Shown: positions 9,358-19,527, numbered from the stretch's first letter. The stretch: DNA of 64,000 nucleotides from Candidatus Azobacteroides pseudotrichonymphae (GCA_002091395.1 AP017914.1:62001-126000); one strand, 5' to 3'. Made by a program: numbers and translations. The notes: a model not told the origin generated them from the sequence alone.

Positions 9358-12300
9358 ATGTCTAAAGAAAAAAAATTTTTGACATGTGACGGCAATCAAG
9401 CTGCAGCTCATATTGCTTATATGTTTAGCGAAGTTGCATCAATTTATCCAATTACGCCTTCTTCTACTATGGCTGAGTATATTGATGAATGGGCAGCTGT
9501 CGGGCGGAAAAATATTTTTGGAGAAGTTGTTCGTGTAGATGAAATGCAATCAGAAGTTGGTGCTGCTGGAGCAATGCATGGAGCGCTGCAAGTAGGAATG
9601 TTATCAACTACATTTACAGCTTCACAAGGTTTATTATTAATGATACCAAATATGTACAAAGTTGCTGGAGAATTGTTACCTGGTGTTTATCACGTGTCAG
9701 CTCGTGCTTTAGCTTCACATGCATTATCTATTTTTGGTGATCATCAAGATGTAATGGCTGTTCGTCAAACAGGTTGTGCTATGTTTGCTACTAGTTCAGT
9801 ACAAGAAATAATGGATTTAGCAGCTGTTGCTCATTTATCAGCAATTAAATCTAGAATACCTTTTGTTCATTTTTTTGATGGATTTCGTACTTCGCATGAA
9901 ATTCAAAAAATAGAACAGTTGAATAATGAAGATTTATCTACGTTAGTTGATCATGAAGCTTTATCAAAATTTCGTAAACGATCATTGAATACAGATACTC
10001 CAGTTGCTCGTGGTATGGCTCAAAATTCAGATATTTATTTTCAGATTCGTGAAGCTTCAAATTTGTTTTATAGTAGAGCCGTGCATATTGTAGAATATTA
10101 TACAAATCAACTTTCTAAGTTAGTAGGGCGTAAGTATGGTTTATTTGATTATTACGGTTCCAAGTATGCAGACCGTATAATTGTTGCTATGGGATCAGTT
10201 ACTGAAACTATTAAAGAAACGATTGATTATTTAATTTCTAATAATGAAAGAGTAGGTTTAGTTTCTGTACATTTATATCGCCCATTTTCTGTAAAGCATT
10301 TCTTAGATGTTATACCTAAGACAGTTGAACGAGTTGCTGTTCTTGATCGAACAAAAGAACATGGGGCTATTGGAGAACCTCTTTATTTGGATGTAAAATG
10401 TTGTTTTTATGCTTTTAATGTATCTACTTTAGTTATTGGTGGTCGTTATGGGTTGTCTTCAAAGGATACAACTCCTGCCTGTATTCTTGCTGTTTATGAA
10501 AATTTATCTTTACATAGTCCAAAAAATAATTTTACTGTTGGTATTACAGATGATGTTACTTTTACATCACTTCCAAAGAAAAAAGAATTAATTTTTGAAA
10601 ATGGACCTTTTGAAGCTAAATTTTATGGATTTGGGTCAGATGGAACGGTTGGGGCAAATAAAAATTCCATTAAAATTATTGGAGAAAACACTAGTAAATA
10701 TTGTCAAGCGTATTTTGATTATGATTCTAAAAAATCTGGAGGGGTTACTTCTTCACATTTGCGTTTTGGGAATAACCCTATTCGTTCTACTTACCTAGTG
10801 AATACACCGGATTTTGTTGCTTGTCATACTCAAGCATATCTCCGTTTGTATGATGTGACTAAGGGGTTAAAGAAAAATGGAATTTTCCTTTTGAATACAA
10901 CATGGGATGAAAAACTAATTAATGAAAAACTTCCTGATAGTGTAAAAAAATATTTAGCTATTAACGATATCAATTTTTATATTATTGATGCAACTAGTAT
11001 TGCTCGTGAAATTGGATTAGGTAATAGAATTAATACAATTCTTCAATCAGCATTTTTTAAAATAACTGGTATTATCCCTTATGATTTGGCTGTGAAACAA
11101 ATGAAAAAATTTATTATAAAATCTTATGGGAAAAAGGGAGAAGATATTGTAAACATGAACTATGCAGCAGTTGATCGTGGAATTGATTTGTTAAAAATTG
11201 AAATTCCTTCTGATTGGAAAAATATTCAATTAACATTGTGTGAAATAAAAAAAGAAGGGGTCTCTGATTTTGTTTCAAAAGTTGTTTACCCTATTAATAT
11301 GCAAAAAGGTGATAATCTTCCTGTTTCCGCTTTTACTGGTTATGAGGATGGAACTTGGGAGCAAGGAACTTCTGTTTATGAAAAACGCGGTGTGGCAGCA
11401 CATGTTCCTGCTTGGATTCCAGATAACTGTATTCAATGTAATAAGTGTTCGTATGTTTGTCCCCATGGAGCTATTCGCCCGTTTATATTAGACATAAATG
11501 AACAGATTAAAGCTCCTTCAGGACTGATTACTTTAAAAGCTGTTGGAAGACAATTTGAAAAAATGAGATTTCGTATACAAGTTGATATATTAGATTGTTT
11601 AGGATGTGGAAATTGTTTAGATGTTTGTCTAGGAAATAAAAATGGTAAAGCTTTGAAAATGTCTCCAATTGAAGTCGAGTACAGTAATCAAATCAATTGG
11701 GATTTTTGTATAAAAGATGTAAAAACTAAACAACATTTAGTAGATATTTCATTAAATGTAAAAAATTCACAATTTGCTACTCCGTTATTTGAGTTTTCAG
11801 GAGCCTGTTCAGGGTGTGGAGAGACTCCTTATGTAAAATTGATTTCTCAATTATTTGGAGATCATCAAATGGTAGCTAATGCTACTGGCTGTTCTTCTAT
11901 TTATTCTGGGTCAGCTCCTTCGACTCCTTATACTAAAAATTCAGAAGGGCATGGTCCTGCATGGTCAAATTCTTTATTTGAAGATAATGCAGAATATGGA
12001 TTAGGTATGCTTATTGGAACTGAGAAAATGCGTGATCGTGTAGAACGGTTAATGATACAAGGGTTATCTTGCTCTAGTTGTTCAACAGAAAAGAAAACTT
12101 TATTCAATGATTGGATCAATAATCGTTCTAGTTATTCTATAACTAGAACGATAGCTGATAAATTGATTCCTATGTTAGATAAGGATGATTGTGATATTTG
12201 TAAACAGTTGCTTGAATTATCACACTATTTTGTGAAGAGATCACAATGGATTATTGGTGGAGATGGCTGGGGATATGACATTGGATTTGGTGGATTGGAT

Positions 12301-12900
12301 CATGTGATTGCTTCAGAGCAAAATGTAAATATTCTTGTATTGGACACTGAGGTGTATTCTAATACAGGTGGCCAGTCATCTAAATCTACTCCAGTTGGTG
12401 CTGTAGCTAAATTTGCTTCTACTGGAAAACGTACTCGTAAAAAGGATTTGGGATTAATTGCTGTTACTTATGGTTGTGTTTATGTAGCCAAAATAGCTAT
12501 GGGAGCCAATCAATCACAAACTTTAAAAGCTATCTGTGAAGCAGAATCATATGATGGGCCATCATTGATAATTGCTTATGCTCCTTGTATTAATCATGGA
12601 TTAAAAAATGGAATGGGGAAAGTGCAAGAAGAGCAAAGATTAGCTGTTGAATGTGGTTATTGGAATCTTTGGAGATTTGATCCACGTTTAAAAATTAAAG
12701 GCGAAAATCCTTTTCAATTAGATTTTAAAGAACCAAATTGGGATAAATTTAAATATTTTTTAAAAAATGAAGTTCGGTTTTCTTCTTTAGAGAAACAATG
12801 CCCTGAAGAGGCTGGAAAAATTTTTAATATAACACAAGAGAATGCTAAATACAGATTAAATGTTTACAAATGTTTAGCGTCTAATTTTTACGGAATGTAA
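9358..12900 (+). CDS. nifJ: pyruvate:ferredoxin (flavodoxin) oxidoreductase
   Basis: Oxidises pyruvate to acetyl-CoA and CO2 and passes electrons to ferredoxin or flavodoxin. It is the single-chain form of 1180 residues from ATG 9358; a TTG three codons earlier is less likely. Domains in order: pyrimidine-binding/pyruvate domain (YPITPSSTMAEY near the start), the CoA/transketolase-C-like middle, a ferredoxin domain with CIQCNKCSYVCP (near 690) and CLGCGNCLDVC (near 746), then CSGCGETPYV (near 816) and the TPP-binding GDGWGYDIGFGG (near 968) with NTGGQSSKSTP. All Cys of the two ferredoxin-type clusters are present. The small ferredoxin at 23528 is a likely acceptor. A 14-bp-arm inverted repeat lies at 12122-12152. 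Confidence 0.98.
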   Translation: MSKEKKFLTCDGNQAAAHIAYMFSEVASIYPITPSSTMAEYIDEWAAVGRKNIFGEVVRVDEMQSEVGAAGAMHGALQVGMLSTTFTASQGLLLMIPNMYKVAGELLPGVYHVSARALASHALSIFGDHQDVMAVRQTGCAMFATSSVQEIMDLAAVAHLSAIKSRIPFVHFFDGFRTSHEIQKIEQLNNEDLSTLVDHEALSKFRKRSLNTDTPVARGMAQNSDIYFQIREASNLFYSRAVHIVEYYTNQLSKLVGRKYGLFDYYGSKYADRIIVAMGSVTETIKETIDYLISNNERVGLVSVHLYRPFSVKHFLDVIPKTVERVAVLDRTKEHGAIGEPLYLDVKCCFYAFNVSTLVIGGRYGLSSKDTTPACILAVYENLSLHSPKNNFTVGITDDVTFTSLPKKKELIFENGPFEAKFYGFGSDGTVGANKNSIKIIGENTSKYCQAYFDYDSKKSGGVTSSHLRFGNNPIRSTYLVNTPDFVACHTQAYLRLYDVTKGLKKNGIFLLNTTWDEKLINEKLPDSVKKYLAINDINFYIIDATSIAREIGLGNRINTILQSAFFKITGIIPYDLAVKQMKKFIIKSYGKKGEDIVNMNYAAVDRGIDLLKIEIPSDWKNIQLTLCEIKKEGVSDFVSKVVYPINMQKGDNLPVSAFTGYEDGTWEQGTSVYEKRGVAAHVPAWIPDNCIQCNKCSYVCPHGAIRPFILDINEQIKAPSGLITLKAVGRQFEKMRFRIQVDILDCLGCGNCLDVCLGNKNGKALKMSPIEVEYSNQINWDFCIKDVKTKQHLVDISLNVKNSQFATPLFEFSGACSGCGETPYVKLISQLFGDHQMVANATGCSSIYSGSAPSTPYTKNSEGHGPAWSNSLFEDNAEYGLGMLIGTEKMRDRVERLMIQGLSCSSCSTEKKTLFNDWINNRSSYSITRTIADKLIPMLDKDDCDICKQLLELSHYFVKRSQWIIGGDGWGYDIGFGGLDHVIASEQNVNILVLDTEVYSNTGGQSSKSTPVGAVAKFASTGKRTRKKDLGLIAVTYGCVYVAKIAMGANQSQTLKAICEAESYDGPSLIIAYAPCINHGLKNGMGKVQEEQRLAVECGYWNLWRFDPRLKIKGENPFQLDFKEPNWDKFKYFLKNEVRFSSLEKQCPEEAGKIFNITQENAKYRLNVYKCLASNFYGM
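12122..12152. repeat. intragenic perfect inverted repeat in nifJ, 14-bp arms
   Basis: Arms 12122-12135 and 12139-12152 are exact reverse complements with a 3-nt spacer. The segment encodes NRSSYSITRTIAD, between the third cluster region and the TPP domain. Confidence 0.9.
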
Positions 12901-13291
12901 TTTTTTAAAACCTATTAGTTGATTTGTTAATATTGTATCGATTTGTAATACAATACAAAAACCAATAGTTTTGATTTTATTGTATGTATATTTATTGCAT
13001 TTAATTGCAATAATATTTTTGAAATGTTATAGTTGCTTTTATAAGTTTGCTTGCTAATTTTATTTATGTCATTATTTTGATTATAAAAATTAATAAGTAT
13101 AATAGTTATAATTGTTATGCTAATAACAACTTTTATAATACAATACAAATTATTCATTGATTATCAAAGTTATATGATTTATCATAATTTTTTGTCTTAT
13201 TTTATTATATGAGTTGTACCTCATATTTATTAGTATTATTTGCTATGGTGGTTGATATATTTTGTGTTAATTATTTCAAAAACTATTTTTA
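12901..13291 (+). other. intergenic gap nifJ to acyltransferase
   Basis: No gene recognised. A minus-strand open frame at 12927-13157 encodes a low-complexity I/N/K/Y-rich product with no family features and is probably chance. Confidence 0.6.
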
Positions 13292-14116
13292 ATGAAAATT
13301 TTTCAAGTAGATATTTGGGAAATTTTTTTGAAAAAATTTCCTTATTTATATATGAAAATGCCGTCGTTTGTTATCAAACTACTTGCTTGGTTTGTCTGTC
13401 AGAATCGAATAAATAAATTTTTTTCCATAAATGCTAATCTTACAGGTGTAGCATTTATGGAAAAAATTATCAAAGATAATCACATTACTATTAATTTAGA
13501 TGGAATAGAAAATATACATTTTACTGATAAAAGGAGATATATTTTTGTATCAAATCATCCATTAGGCGGATTAGATGGAATTTGTTTATCTGCTATATTG
13601 GGAAGGTATTACAATGGGAATATAAGATATCTAGTTAATGATATCTTATATTTTATAGAACCGTTACGAGATATTTTTATTCCTATTAATAGATATGGAA
13701 GACAGACTAAAAATGTAGTTAATATTTTAAATAAAGTATTTGATTCTCAAAGTCAAGTTATTACGTTTCCAGCCGGAATGTGTTCACGAAAAATAAATGG
13801 TAAAATTATGGACCTTGAGTGGAAAAAAATGTTTGTTATAAAAGCAATTAAGCACTGTAGAGACGTTGTTCCAATATATTTTGAAGCTACAAATTCTTGT
13901 TTATTTTATACAATTTCTAATTTCCGTAAACGTATAGGAATAAGGTTTAATGTTGAAATGTTACTTCTGCCTAGAGAAATGTTTAAAGCATTTGGAAGTG
14001 AATTTACTGTTCATTTTGGAAAGCCTATTGCTTGGCAAACGTTTGATTTGTCCAAAACAGCATTGCAATGGGCAAATGAAGTAAAAAAAATGGTTTATTC
14101 TATGGAAAGAAAGTAA
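13292..14116 (+). CDS. PlsC-type O-acyltransferase, GlsA-like (glycine lipid)
   Basis: 274 residues with a lysophospholipid-acyltransferase fold. The active-site block is FVSNHPLGGLDGICL near residue 85, with His and Asp six positions apart as in the hemolysin-linked branch rather than the classic HX4D. Next come PINRYGRQ and the FPAGMCSRK substrate block. The gene lies 26 bp upstream of a GNAT-type partner. In Bacteroides the equivalent pair (glsB/glsA) makes N-acyl glycine and then the di-acylated glycine lipid, so this would be the O-acylation step at the inner membrane. That role is inferred from family and pairing; ordinary 1-acylglycerol-3-phosphate acyltransferase activity is the alternative. 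Two intragenic palindromes lie at 13318-13341 and 13619-13652. Confidence 0.8.
   Translation: MKIFQVDIWEIFLKKFPYLYMKMPSFVIKLLAWFVCQNRINKFFSINANLTGVAFMEKIIKDNHITINLDGIENIHFTDKRRYIFVSNHPLGGLDGICLSAILGRYYNGNIRYLVNDILYFIEPLRDIFIPINRYGRQTKNVVNILNKVFDSQSQVITFPAGMCSRKINGKIMDLEWKKMFVIKAIKHCRDVVPIYFEATNSCLFYTISNFRKRIGIRFNVEMLLLPREMFKAFGSEFTVHFGKPIAWQTFDLSKTALQWANEVKKMVYSMERK
13318..13341. repeat. intragenic inverted repeat, 11-bp arms
   Basis: Arms 13318-13328 and 13331-13341 are exact reverse complements (GGAAATTTTTT type) with a 2-nt spacer, near the start of the acyltransferase gene. The arms are mostly A/T, so a chance match is possible. Confidence 0.55.
13619..13652. repeat. intragenic inverted repeat, 13-bp arms
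   Basis: AATATAAGATATC at 13619-13631 pairs exactly with 13640-13652; spacer 8 nt. It encodes NIRYLVNDILYF, a segment just after the active-site block of the acyltransferase. Confidence 0.85.
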
Positions 14117-14142
14117 TATCAAATGAGATTTATCATTTAATT

Positions 14143-15159
14143 ATGGAAAAAATAATAAATAAAATTGATCGTAACATTATTAAATCTGAACTAACTAGAG
14201 AAAAACTTTTTCGAAAAACTAATAAATTGGGTAATGAAATTTATCTTTTTACTGCTCATGATGCTCCTAATTTAATGCGTGAAGTGGGGCGTTTGAGAGA
14301 AGAGGCTTTTAGATATTATGGTGGTGGAACAGGGAAATCAATAGATATAGATGAATTTGATACGATGGAAATTCCTTATCGTCAATTAGTTGTTTGGAGT
14401 CCTTCTGATGAGGAAATCCTTGGTGGTTATCGATTTCGATGTGGAAATGAAATTTCTTTTGGGGATGATGGACAACCGAATAATATTGCTACAAGTGATT
14501 TGTTTTATTTTTCGAAAAAATTTAAAGATATTTATTTGCCACAAATGATAGAATTAGGTCGCTCGTTTGTGTCTTTAGCTTATCAAGCTAGCAGAATTGA
14601 AACAAAAGGACTTTTTGCACTGGACAATCTTTGGGATGGATTGGGTGCATTATCTGTTATTGATCCCTGCCTTCGTTATTTTTTTGGTAAAGTAACAATG
14701 TATGAAACTTATAATAAAGAAGCACGTGATATAATTCTTTTCTTCCTTGATAAATATTTCTCTGATAAAGAGAATCTAGTTGTTCCTATTTATCCTCTGA
14801 ATTTTCAGATGGATTATCAAACATTAACAAATATTTTCAATAAAAGTACTTATAATGAAAATTATAGAATACTTAATTTGTTGATACGAAAAAATTATGG
14901 AATAAATATTCCGCCTTTGATGAGTGCTTATATGAATTTATCACCAAGTATGCTTGTTTTTGGAACAGCGATAAATAAAAATTTTGGCAATGTAGAAGAA
15001 ACAGGAATTTTAGTAGATGTTTGTGACATATTCGAAAATAAAAAAAAACGTCATATAGAATCGTTTTTACAAGAGAAACCAACTAAAAAATTGATAAGTC
15101 ATATTCGTAAAATGATTAGTAAATCATATTTTCATTTAAAAAAAATTAAGGGCAAGTAG
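14143..15159 (+). CDS. GNAT-type N-acyltransferase, GlsB-like (glycine lipid)
   Basis: 338 residues, of the hemolysin/OlsB-like N-acyltransferase group. The core LMREVGRLREEAFRYYGGGTG, LVVWSPSDEEILGGYRFRCG and QMIELGRSFVSLAYQ resembles the acyl-ACP-using GNAT domain that acylates an amino acid. The C-terminal part (NYGINIPPLMSAYMNLSPSM) is also typical of the Bacteroidetes members. It follows the PlsC-type gene by 26 bp, so the two are probably one operon. In Bacteroides GlsB forms N-acyl-3-hydroxyacyl glycine, the precursor of glycine lipids. Substrate identity (glycine rather than ornithine) is inference from lineage. Confidence 0.8.
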   Translation: MEKIINKIDRNIIKSELTREKLFRKTNKLGNEIYLFTAHDAPNLMREVGRLREEAFRYYGGGTGKSIDIDEFDTMEIPYRQLVVWSPSDEEILGGYRFRCGNEISFGDDGQPNNIATSDLFYFSKKFKDIYLPQMIELGRSFVSLAYQASRIETKGLFALDNLWDGLGALSVIDPCLRYFFGKVTMYETYNKEARDIILFFLDKYFSDKENLVVPIYPLNFQMDYQTLTNIFNKSTYNENYRILNLLIRKNYGINIPPLMSAYMNLSPSMLVFGTAINKNFGNVEETGILVDVCDIFENKKKRHIESFLQEKPTKKLISHIRKMISKSYFHLKKIKGK

Positions 15160-15308
15160 AACGATTCATTTATAAAAGTTTTTACGTAAAATTATTTAAG
15201 GTTAAATGACTCACTGAATTTTTGTATTCAAAATTAATTTATTATTGATTTTGTGTTTTTATTATAACAAATATTTATATATGTGTTAGAAAACAAGTTA
15301 ATACCTTT

Positions 15309-17126
15309 TCATTGAATTTGAAGAACTGGAAGAATAACTTGTCTATAATCATGATTTTTCCAAATGTTGAATAATTTTATTTGTTCATGGTTTTTTTCTT
15401 TCACTATAAAATATTTAGTTATTTTTTCATCAATTTTTTCAGTTGCTTTATTTAGGAAAACTGTAAGTATATCTTTTTTTTCAGGATATTTTACAATTTG
15501 ATAATTTTTTATGTTAGCTAGCCTTAAGGCTGTTAATATAGCTGTATTTATATCTCCTAATTCATCTATTAAGTTTAGTGATAAGGCTTGTTTGCCAGTC
15601 CATATATGTCCTTGAGCAAGTACATCAATTTGTTTTTTTGTTTTTTTTCGTCCTTCGGCAACACGTTTTAGAAACAGGTCATACCCTTTTTCTATATAAG
15701 ACTGCACCATAGCACTTTCTATAGTGTTTAAAGCTCTTGCTGGTAAAAGTCCTATTCCTAGTAATGGGATTGATAACATATCTCCTCCAAAATTTGAATG
15801 TAAGTTAGTTGACACATGATCGTGTGTTGCTCCAATAGTCTTTGCCAACTGCATGCCGTTAGGTATTAATCCGAAAATTCCTATGGATCCTGTTATTGTA
15901 GTTGGTTCAGCAATAATTTTATTCGCTATACAGGCGATATAATACCCTCCTGATGCAGCATAGTCCCCCATTGATACAACAACAGGTTTTACTTGTTTTA
16001 GAGATTTGATTGCATGCCAAATTTGTTCAGATGCATAAGCACTACCGCCATGAGAATTGATACGAAAAATTACAGCTTTAATAGTAGGATCTAGTTTTAA
16101 TTTTTTTAATTCTTTTATGTATTCTTTAGAATTAATGTAATTTTTCGAATAAAAAGTTGATGATGATTCATCTGGAATAATTTCACCTTCTGCGTATAAA
16201 ATAGCAATTTTGTCACATCCGGTGGTTTTTGTTGTCGTTGACTTAATTGCTAGATCTTTAGTACTTATGAAGTTTAGTTTGCAATTGTGTTTAGTTCCTA
16301 CTTTATGTTTTAATAAAAATTCTATTTCATCATCATATTTTAAACCATCAATTAGTTTGTAAGATACAATAGAATCAGGATCAGAAAAAGCCAAGCATTT
16401 GTCTGCATATTTGTTCAACTTATATATAGAAATTTTTCGGCTTTTAGATATACCTACTAATAATGTTGTCCAAATATCAGATAGAAGATTATATGTTTGG
16501 TTGCGATTAAAACTACTCATTTTGTTTGAAGTATAAGGTTCAACTGCAGATTTATAAATTCCAACTTTATAAATCTGCAGTTGAACGCCACATTTTTTTA
16601 GAATATTTTTATTATACTGAATAGATGTTGATAAACCGCGAAAATCAAACATTCCTATTGGATTCATATAAATCTCATCAGCAACTGAACTTATATAATA
16701 TGAATTGTGGTTGAAATTATCTCCGTAAGCAATAACAAATTTTTTAGTTTTTTTAAAATCTATTAAAGCTTCCCTAATAGATTCTAAACTTGCATATCCT
16801 GATTTTATTTGCCCTGCTTGAATATAAATGCCACTAATTTTTTTATTATTTTTTGCTTCTTTTATAGCGGCGAGAACAGTGTCAAGGTCTTGAGTTTCAA
16901 TTATTTCTTTGTTAAAGATTGAGAACATGAAATTTTTGTTTTCTCTGTCAACAATTGTTCCATTCAAATTTAATTTGAGTATACTTTCATTTTGTAAAGG
17001 ATAATAATGATTTTTGATATCAAAAGTGATATGTCCGATTATTATTATTGATAAAACAAACAAAATGATACATGCGATAATTACTCCAATGATAGAGGCT
17101 ATAATTGTTTTAATAAATTTTTTCAT
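15309..17126 (-). CDS. sppA: signal peptide peptidase SppA, 67K type
   Basis: Membrane-bound serine protease that degrades cleaved signal peptides. 605 residues, the long (tandem-domain) form. One N-terminal membrane helix (about residues 6-32). The catalytic Lys lies in KVGIYKSAVEP (near 193) and the nucleophile Ser in GDYAASGGYYIA (near 390); SHGGSAYASEQ precedes it. It starts at ATG 17126 on the minus strand. The exact segment around the catalytic Lys is built as a 21-bp-arm palindrome (16538-16586): VQLQIYK is encoded by the reverse complement of the codons for YKSAVEP. Otherwise the protein looks intact. Confidence 0.95.
   Translation of the reverse strand: MKKFIKTIIASIIGVIIACIILFVLSIIIIGHITFDIKNHYYPLQNESILKLNLNGTIVDRENKNFMFSIFNKEIIETQDLDTVLAAIKEAKNNKKISGIYIQAGQIKSGYASLESIREALIDFKKTKKFVIAYGDNFNHNSYYISSVADEIYMNPIGMFDFRGLSTSIQYNKNILKKCGVQLQIYKVGIYKSAVEPYTSNKMSSFNRNQTYNLLSDIWTTLLVGISKSRKISIYKLNKYADKCLAFSDPDSIVSYKLIDGLKYDDEIEFLLKHKVGTKHNCKLNFISTKDLAIKSTTTKTTGCDKIAILYAEGEIIPDESSSTFYSKNYINSKEYIKELKKLKLDPTIKAVIFRINSHGGSAYASEQIWHAIKSLKQVKPVVVSMGDYAASGGYYIACIANKIIAEPTTITGSIGIFGLIPNGMQLAKTIGATHDHVSTNLHSNFGGDMLSIPLLGIGLLPARALNTIESAMVQSYIEKGYDLFLKRVAEGRKKTKKQIDVLAQGHIWTGKQALSLNLIDELGDINTAILTALRLANIKNYQIVKYPEKKDILTVFLNKATEKIDEKITKYFIVKEKNHEQIKLFNIWKNHDYRQVILPVLQIQ
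16538..16586. repeat. intragenic perfect inverted repeat in sppA, 21-bp arms
   Basis: Arms 16538-16558 and 16566-16586 are exact reverse complements separated by 7 nt. The arms carry mixed bases (CAACTGCAGATT core), so this is not a low-complexity effect. The repeat covers the catalytic-lysine motif of SppA. Confidence 0.97.
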
Positions 17127-17299
17127 CTTTAAAATTGAATTCTTAATGAATTAATCATACACAAATTGAGTAAATTAAATTTTAAATATTTATGTAAATT
17201 TTCAAACATGTAAAACGAGTCTACACTCAAAAATAAAAAATTATAATTCAGTAGCAATCATTTTTTTGAAACTTTGATTATACATATCTGCTGAATGTA

Positions 17300-19273
17300 T
17301 CAAAATTTTATATCATTTATTGTTTTTTTTATGGATTCTAGTAAAGGTAGAACTGATATTGTACTTCCGGTAGCTTTTAGCATCCATTGAGTTGGGGTCA
17401 AATGCCCTATACAGTACATGCGATTTATTTCTTTAGCAAAATCTTTCCCATCTAAATATTGTTCTAGTTGAAATTCAATTATTTGGCCGTAAGCATAAGC
17501 TGACAAATATAAAGGGTAGCTTATCATATGTGAATAAATTGCTAATATCACTTGGTCTTGTAATCCAAATACTGACGCAAAATATTTATTCCAAATTTCT
17601 TTTGATAATCGAATTATTTCATTTTTTAATTGTTTTGCTGTGGAATTTGGATTTATGTATATCCACTTCCACACTGATATATCAAGCATAGAAACCCCAA
17701 TTATTTCATATAGAGTCCATGCTTTGTCTAATATTAATAAATTTGATTCTTCTTCTGAAGAATTTTTTCTATCAAATCCAAGTAATTCTAAATCACGTCT
17801 TTGAAAAATAAAAGCTAATGCTTCAGTGAAAGCAGTATTTGGAACTCCACTCAACAAATAGTAATCTACACCATAAAGAGAAAGTGTTTGTTCTACATTG
17901 TGACCAAGTTCGTGAATAGCCGTGTTATATCCTTTATAGTCCATTCCTTTAGTGCCTATAGGAGTACGTAGGTGTGATTGTTGTCCTTTCATTTCCGCAC
18001 CCCATGCATGGCCAGAACCTCGAGCAGAATCTACTGTAATTTTTTTACTAATATAATTTGCTCGTTCTGAGTCGAATCCTAATTTCTTTAGTATGGTATG
18101 TATTTTTTTTTCAAAAGCTTTTGCATTAGCATACAAGCTACGTGTTTTTGTATCTAGTATAGATTCACTTATGTTGCTACGATATTTAAACCCATCGTAC
18201 CAAATATCAAATGCTTCTAATTTTCTATTTAATCGTTTCGATATAATTTTACCTATAGTGTACAGCTCAGGAGATGACAGATAATTATGAAAAAATATTT
18301 CTGTATCTTTTACGGAAATTTCCATAGTTTCTGAAAAATAACGATCTATGTAAGTATTACCAGTATAACTATCAATTACTTGTAATGCTTTGAAATTATC
18401 TATAAATTTTTCGTATCTAGTGATTTTTTCTGGAGTTCCTATTTTTACTTTTTCATTTTTATAAATGATATTAGAAAATGGATCCCATTGATAATTATTA
18501 GAATGGATAACTTCTACTGGTATTTCTTGTAAAATAATACGTTTCATTACTTCATAAATTGTTTGTTGTTTTTCCAAACTTTCTTCTTTTTGAGTATAAT
18601 TAGCTTTTATTTCATCTCGTAATCCCCAATGTGAAAGCAGAATTTTTTCCTCATGAAATATTTTTTCCCCATTTTTTAATAGTTGTCCAATGTAAATATG
18701 ATAGTTTGATATATATACTTCAGCATTATTATGAGATATAGCACATTTTTGCTTTACAAAAGCTGGAATACGGTTTGTAAACAAATCACCCATGCGTGCA
18801 TATGCCAATAACAATCGGTTATCACCTAATTTTTCTTTCTCATCTAATGTTAATCTCGGAAAATTCAAAATAATAATAAAAGCAATTTTGCTTTTATATA
18901 GATCTTCTGACAAGTGTGAATCTGGACTGTATGATGAAAATAGTTTATCAATATATTGTAAAGGCCCTGTATTTTCATGAATATGACGTTGCAAACGAAA
19001 TAGCATTCCATTGAAATTTCCATTTATAGCTTCTAGATATTCACTTGTTTTAAAAAAAAGTTTTTTTTTCTCTTCTAAATCAGAATAGTAATTCTTTTTA
19101 CAAAAGATTATAAATTCATCATCTTCTCCATCAGTTAGTTCCCATAATTGAGCTACTTGTTTAACTCCTAGTTCTATTAATTCCTTATTATTTTTATCAA
19201 TCAGTAGAAGTGTTTTAATAGCTTCTTTTATAGTTGTTTCTTTGATGTGAGTAGTTTGCTGGTTTATTGTCAT
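17300..19273 (-). CDS. M3-like zinc metallopeptidase
   Basis: 657 residues. The zinc motif is HELGH (near residue 454) followed about 25 residues later by the third-ligand segment TEALAFIF, as in the thimet/oligopeptidase F (M3) clan. GSGHAWGAEM and the QSHLRTPIG segment before it, and the C-terminal YPLYLSAYAYGQ block, support a long helical oligopeptidase. No signal peptide is obvious (MTINQQTTHIKET), so a cytoplasmic peptide-degrading role is plausible. The ATG at 19273 (minus) is followed by a plausible helical N-terminus. It lies 173 bp upstream of sppA on the same strand; the two could degrade peptides in sequence, which is speculation. Confidence 0.75.
   Translation of the reverse strand: MTINQQTTHIKETTIKEAIKTLLLIDKNNKELIELGVKQVAQLWELTDGEDDEFIIFCKKNYYSDLEEKKKLFFKTSEYLEAINGNFNGMLFRLQRHIHENTGPLQYIDKLFSSYSPDSHLSEDLYKSKIAFIIILNFPRLTLDEKEKLGDNRLLLAYARMGDLFTNRIPAFVKQKCAISHNNAEVYISNYHIYIGQLLKNGEKIFHEEKILLSHWGLRDEIKANYTQKEESLEKQQTIYEVMKRIILQEIPVEVIHSNNYQWDPFSNIIYKNEKVKIGTPEKITRYEKFIDNFKALQVIDSYTGNTYIDRYFSETMEISVKDTEIFFHNYLSSPELYTIGKIISKRLNRKLEAFDIWYDGFKYRSNISESILDTKTRSLYANAKAFEKKIHTILKKLGFDSERANYISKKITVDSARGSGHAWGAEMKGQQSHLRTPIGTKGMDYKGYNTAIHELGHNVEQTLSLYGVDYYLLSGVPNTAFTEALAFIFQRRDLELLGFDRKNSSEEESNLLILDKAWTLYEIIGVSMLDISVWKWIYINPNSTAKQLKNEIIRLSKEIWNKYFASVFGLQDQVILAIYSHMISYPLYLSAYAYGQIIEFQLEQYLDGKDFAKEINRMYCIGHLTPTQWMLKATGSTISVLPLLESIKKTINDIKF
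18886..18907. repeat. intragenic inverted repeat, 10-bp arms
   Basis: ATAAAAGCAA (18886-18895) and its reverse complement (18898-18907), spacer 2 nt, inside the M3-like peptidase gene. Short and A/T-rich; it may be chance. Confidence 0.45.
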
Positions 19274-19527
19274 AAAAGCGTTCGTAGTTTTGGTTAAAAA
19301 TTGTATAGCAATTCGTAATTTATTTATAGTATGTAATTTCTCACAAATATATTGAATTTAACAATTCATTTAATGAGTTTTTTTATAAACAGTTAATTAT
19401 AGATTTTTTTTAGATAATATTAAAAAATGTTTACTTTTGTTTTTGTATCATTTGATTTTAATAATGGTTGAATTTCTAATTTTCATTTTTCTTAAATATA
19501 TAAATAAATATAACAATTTATAAATCA

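Noticed and set aside
12927-13157. 76-codon minus-strand open frame after nifJ
   Set aside because: Low-complexity I/N/T-rich product without family features; no promoter or neighbour context.
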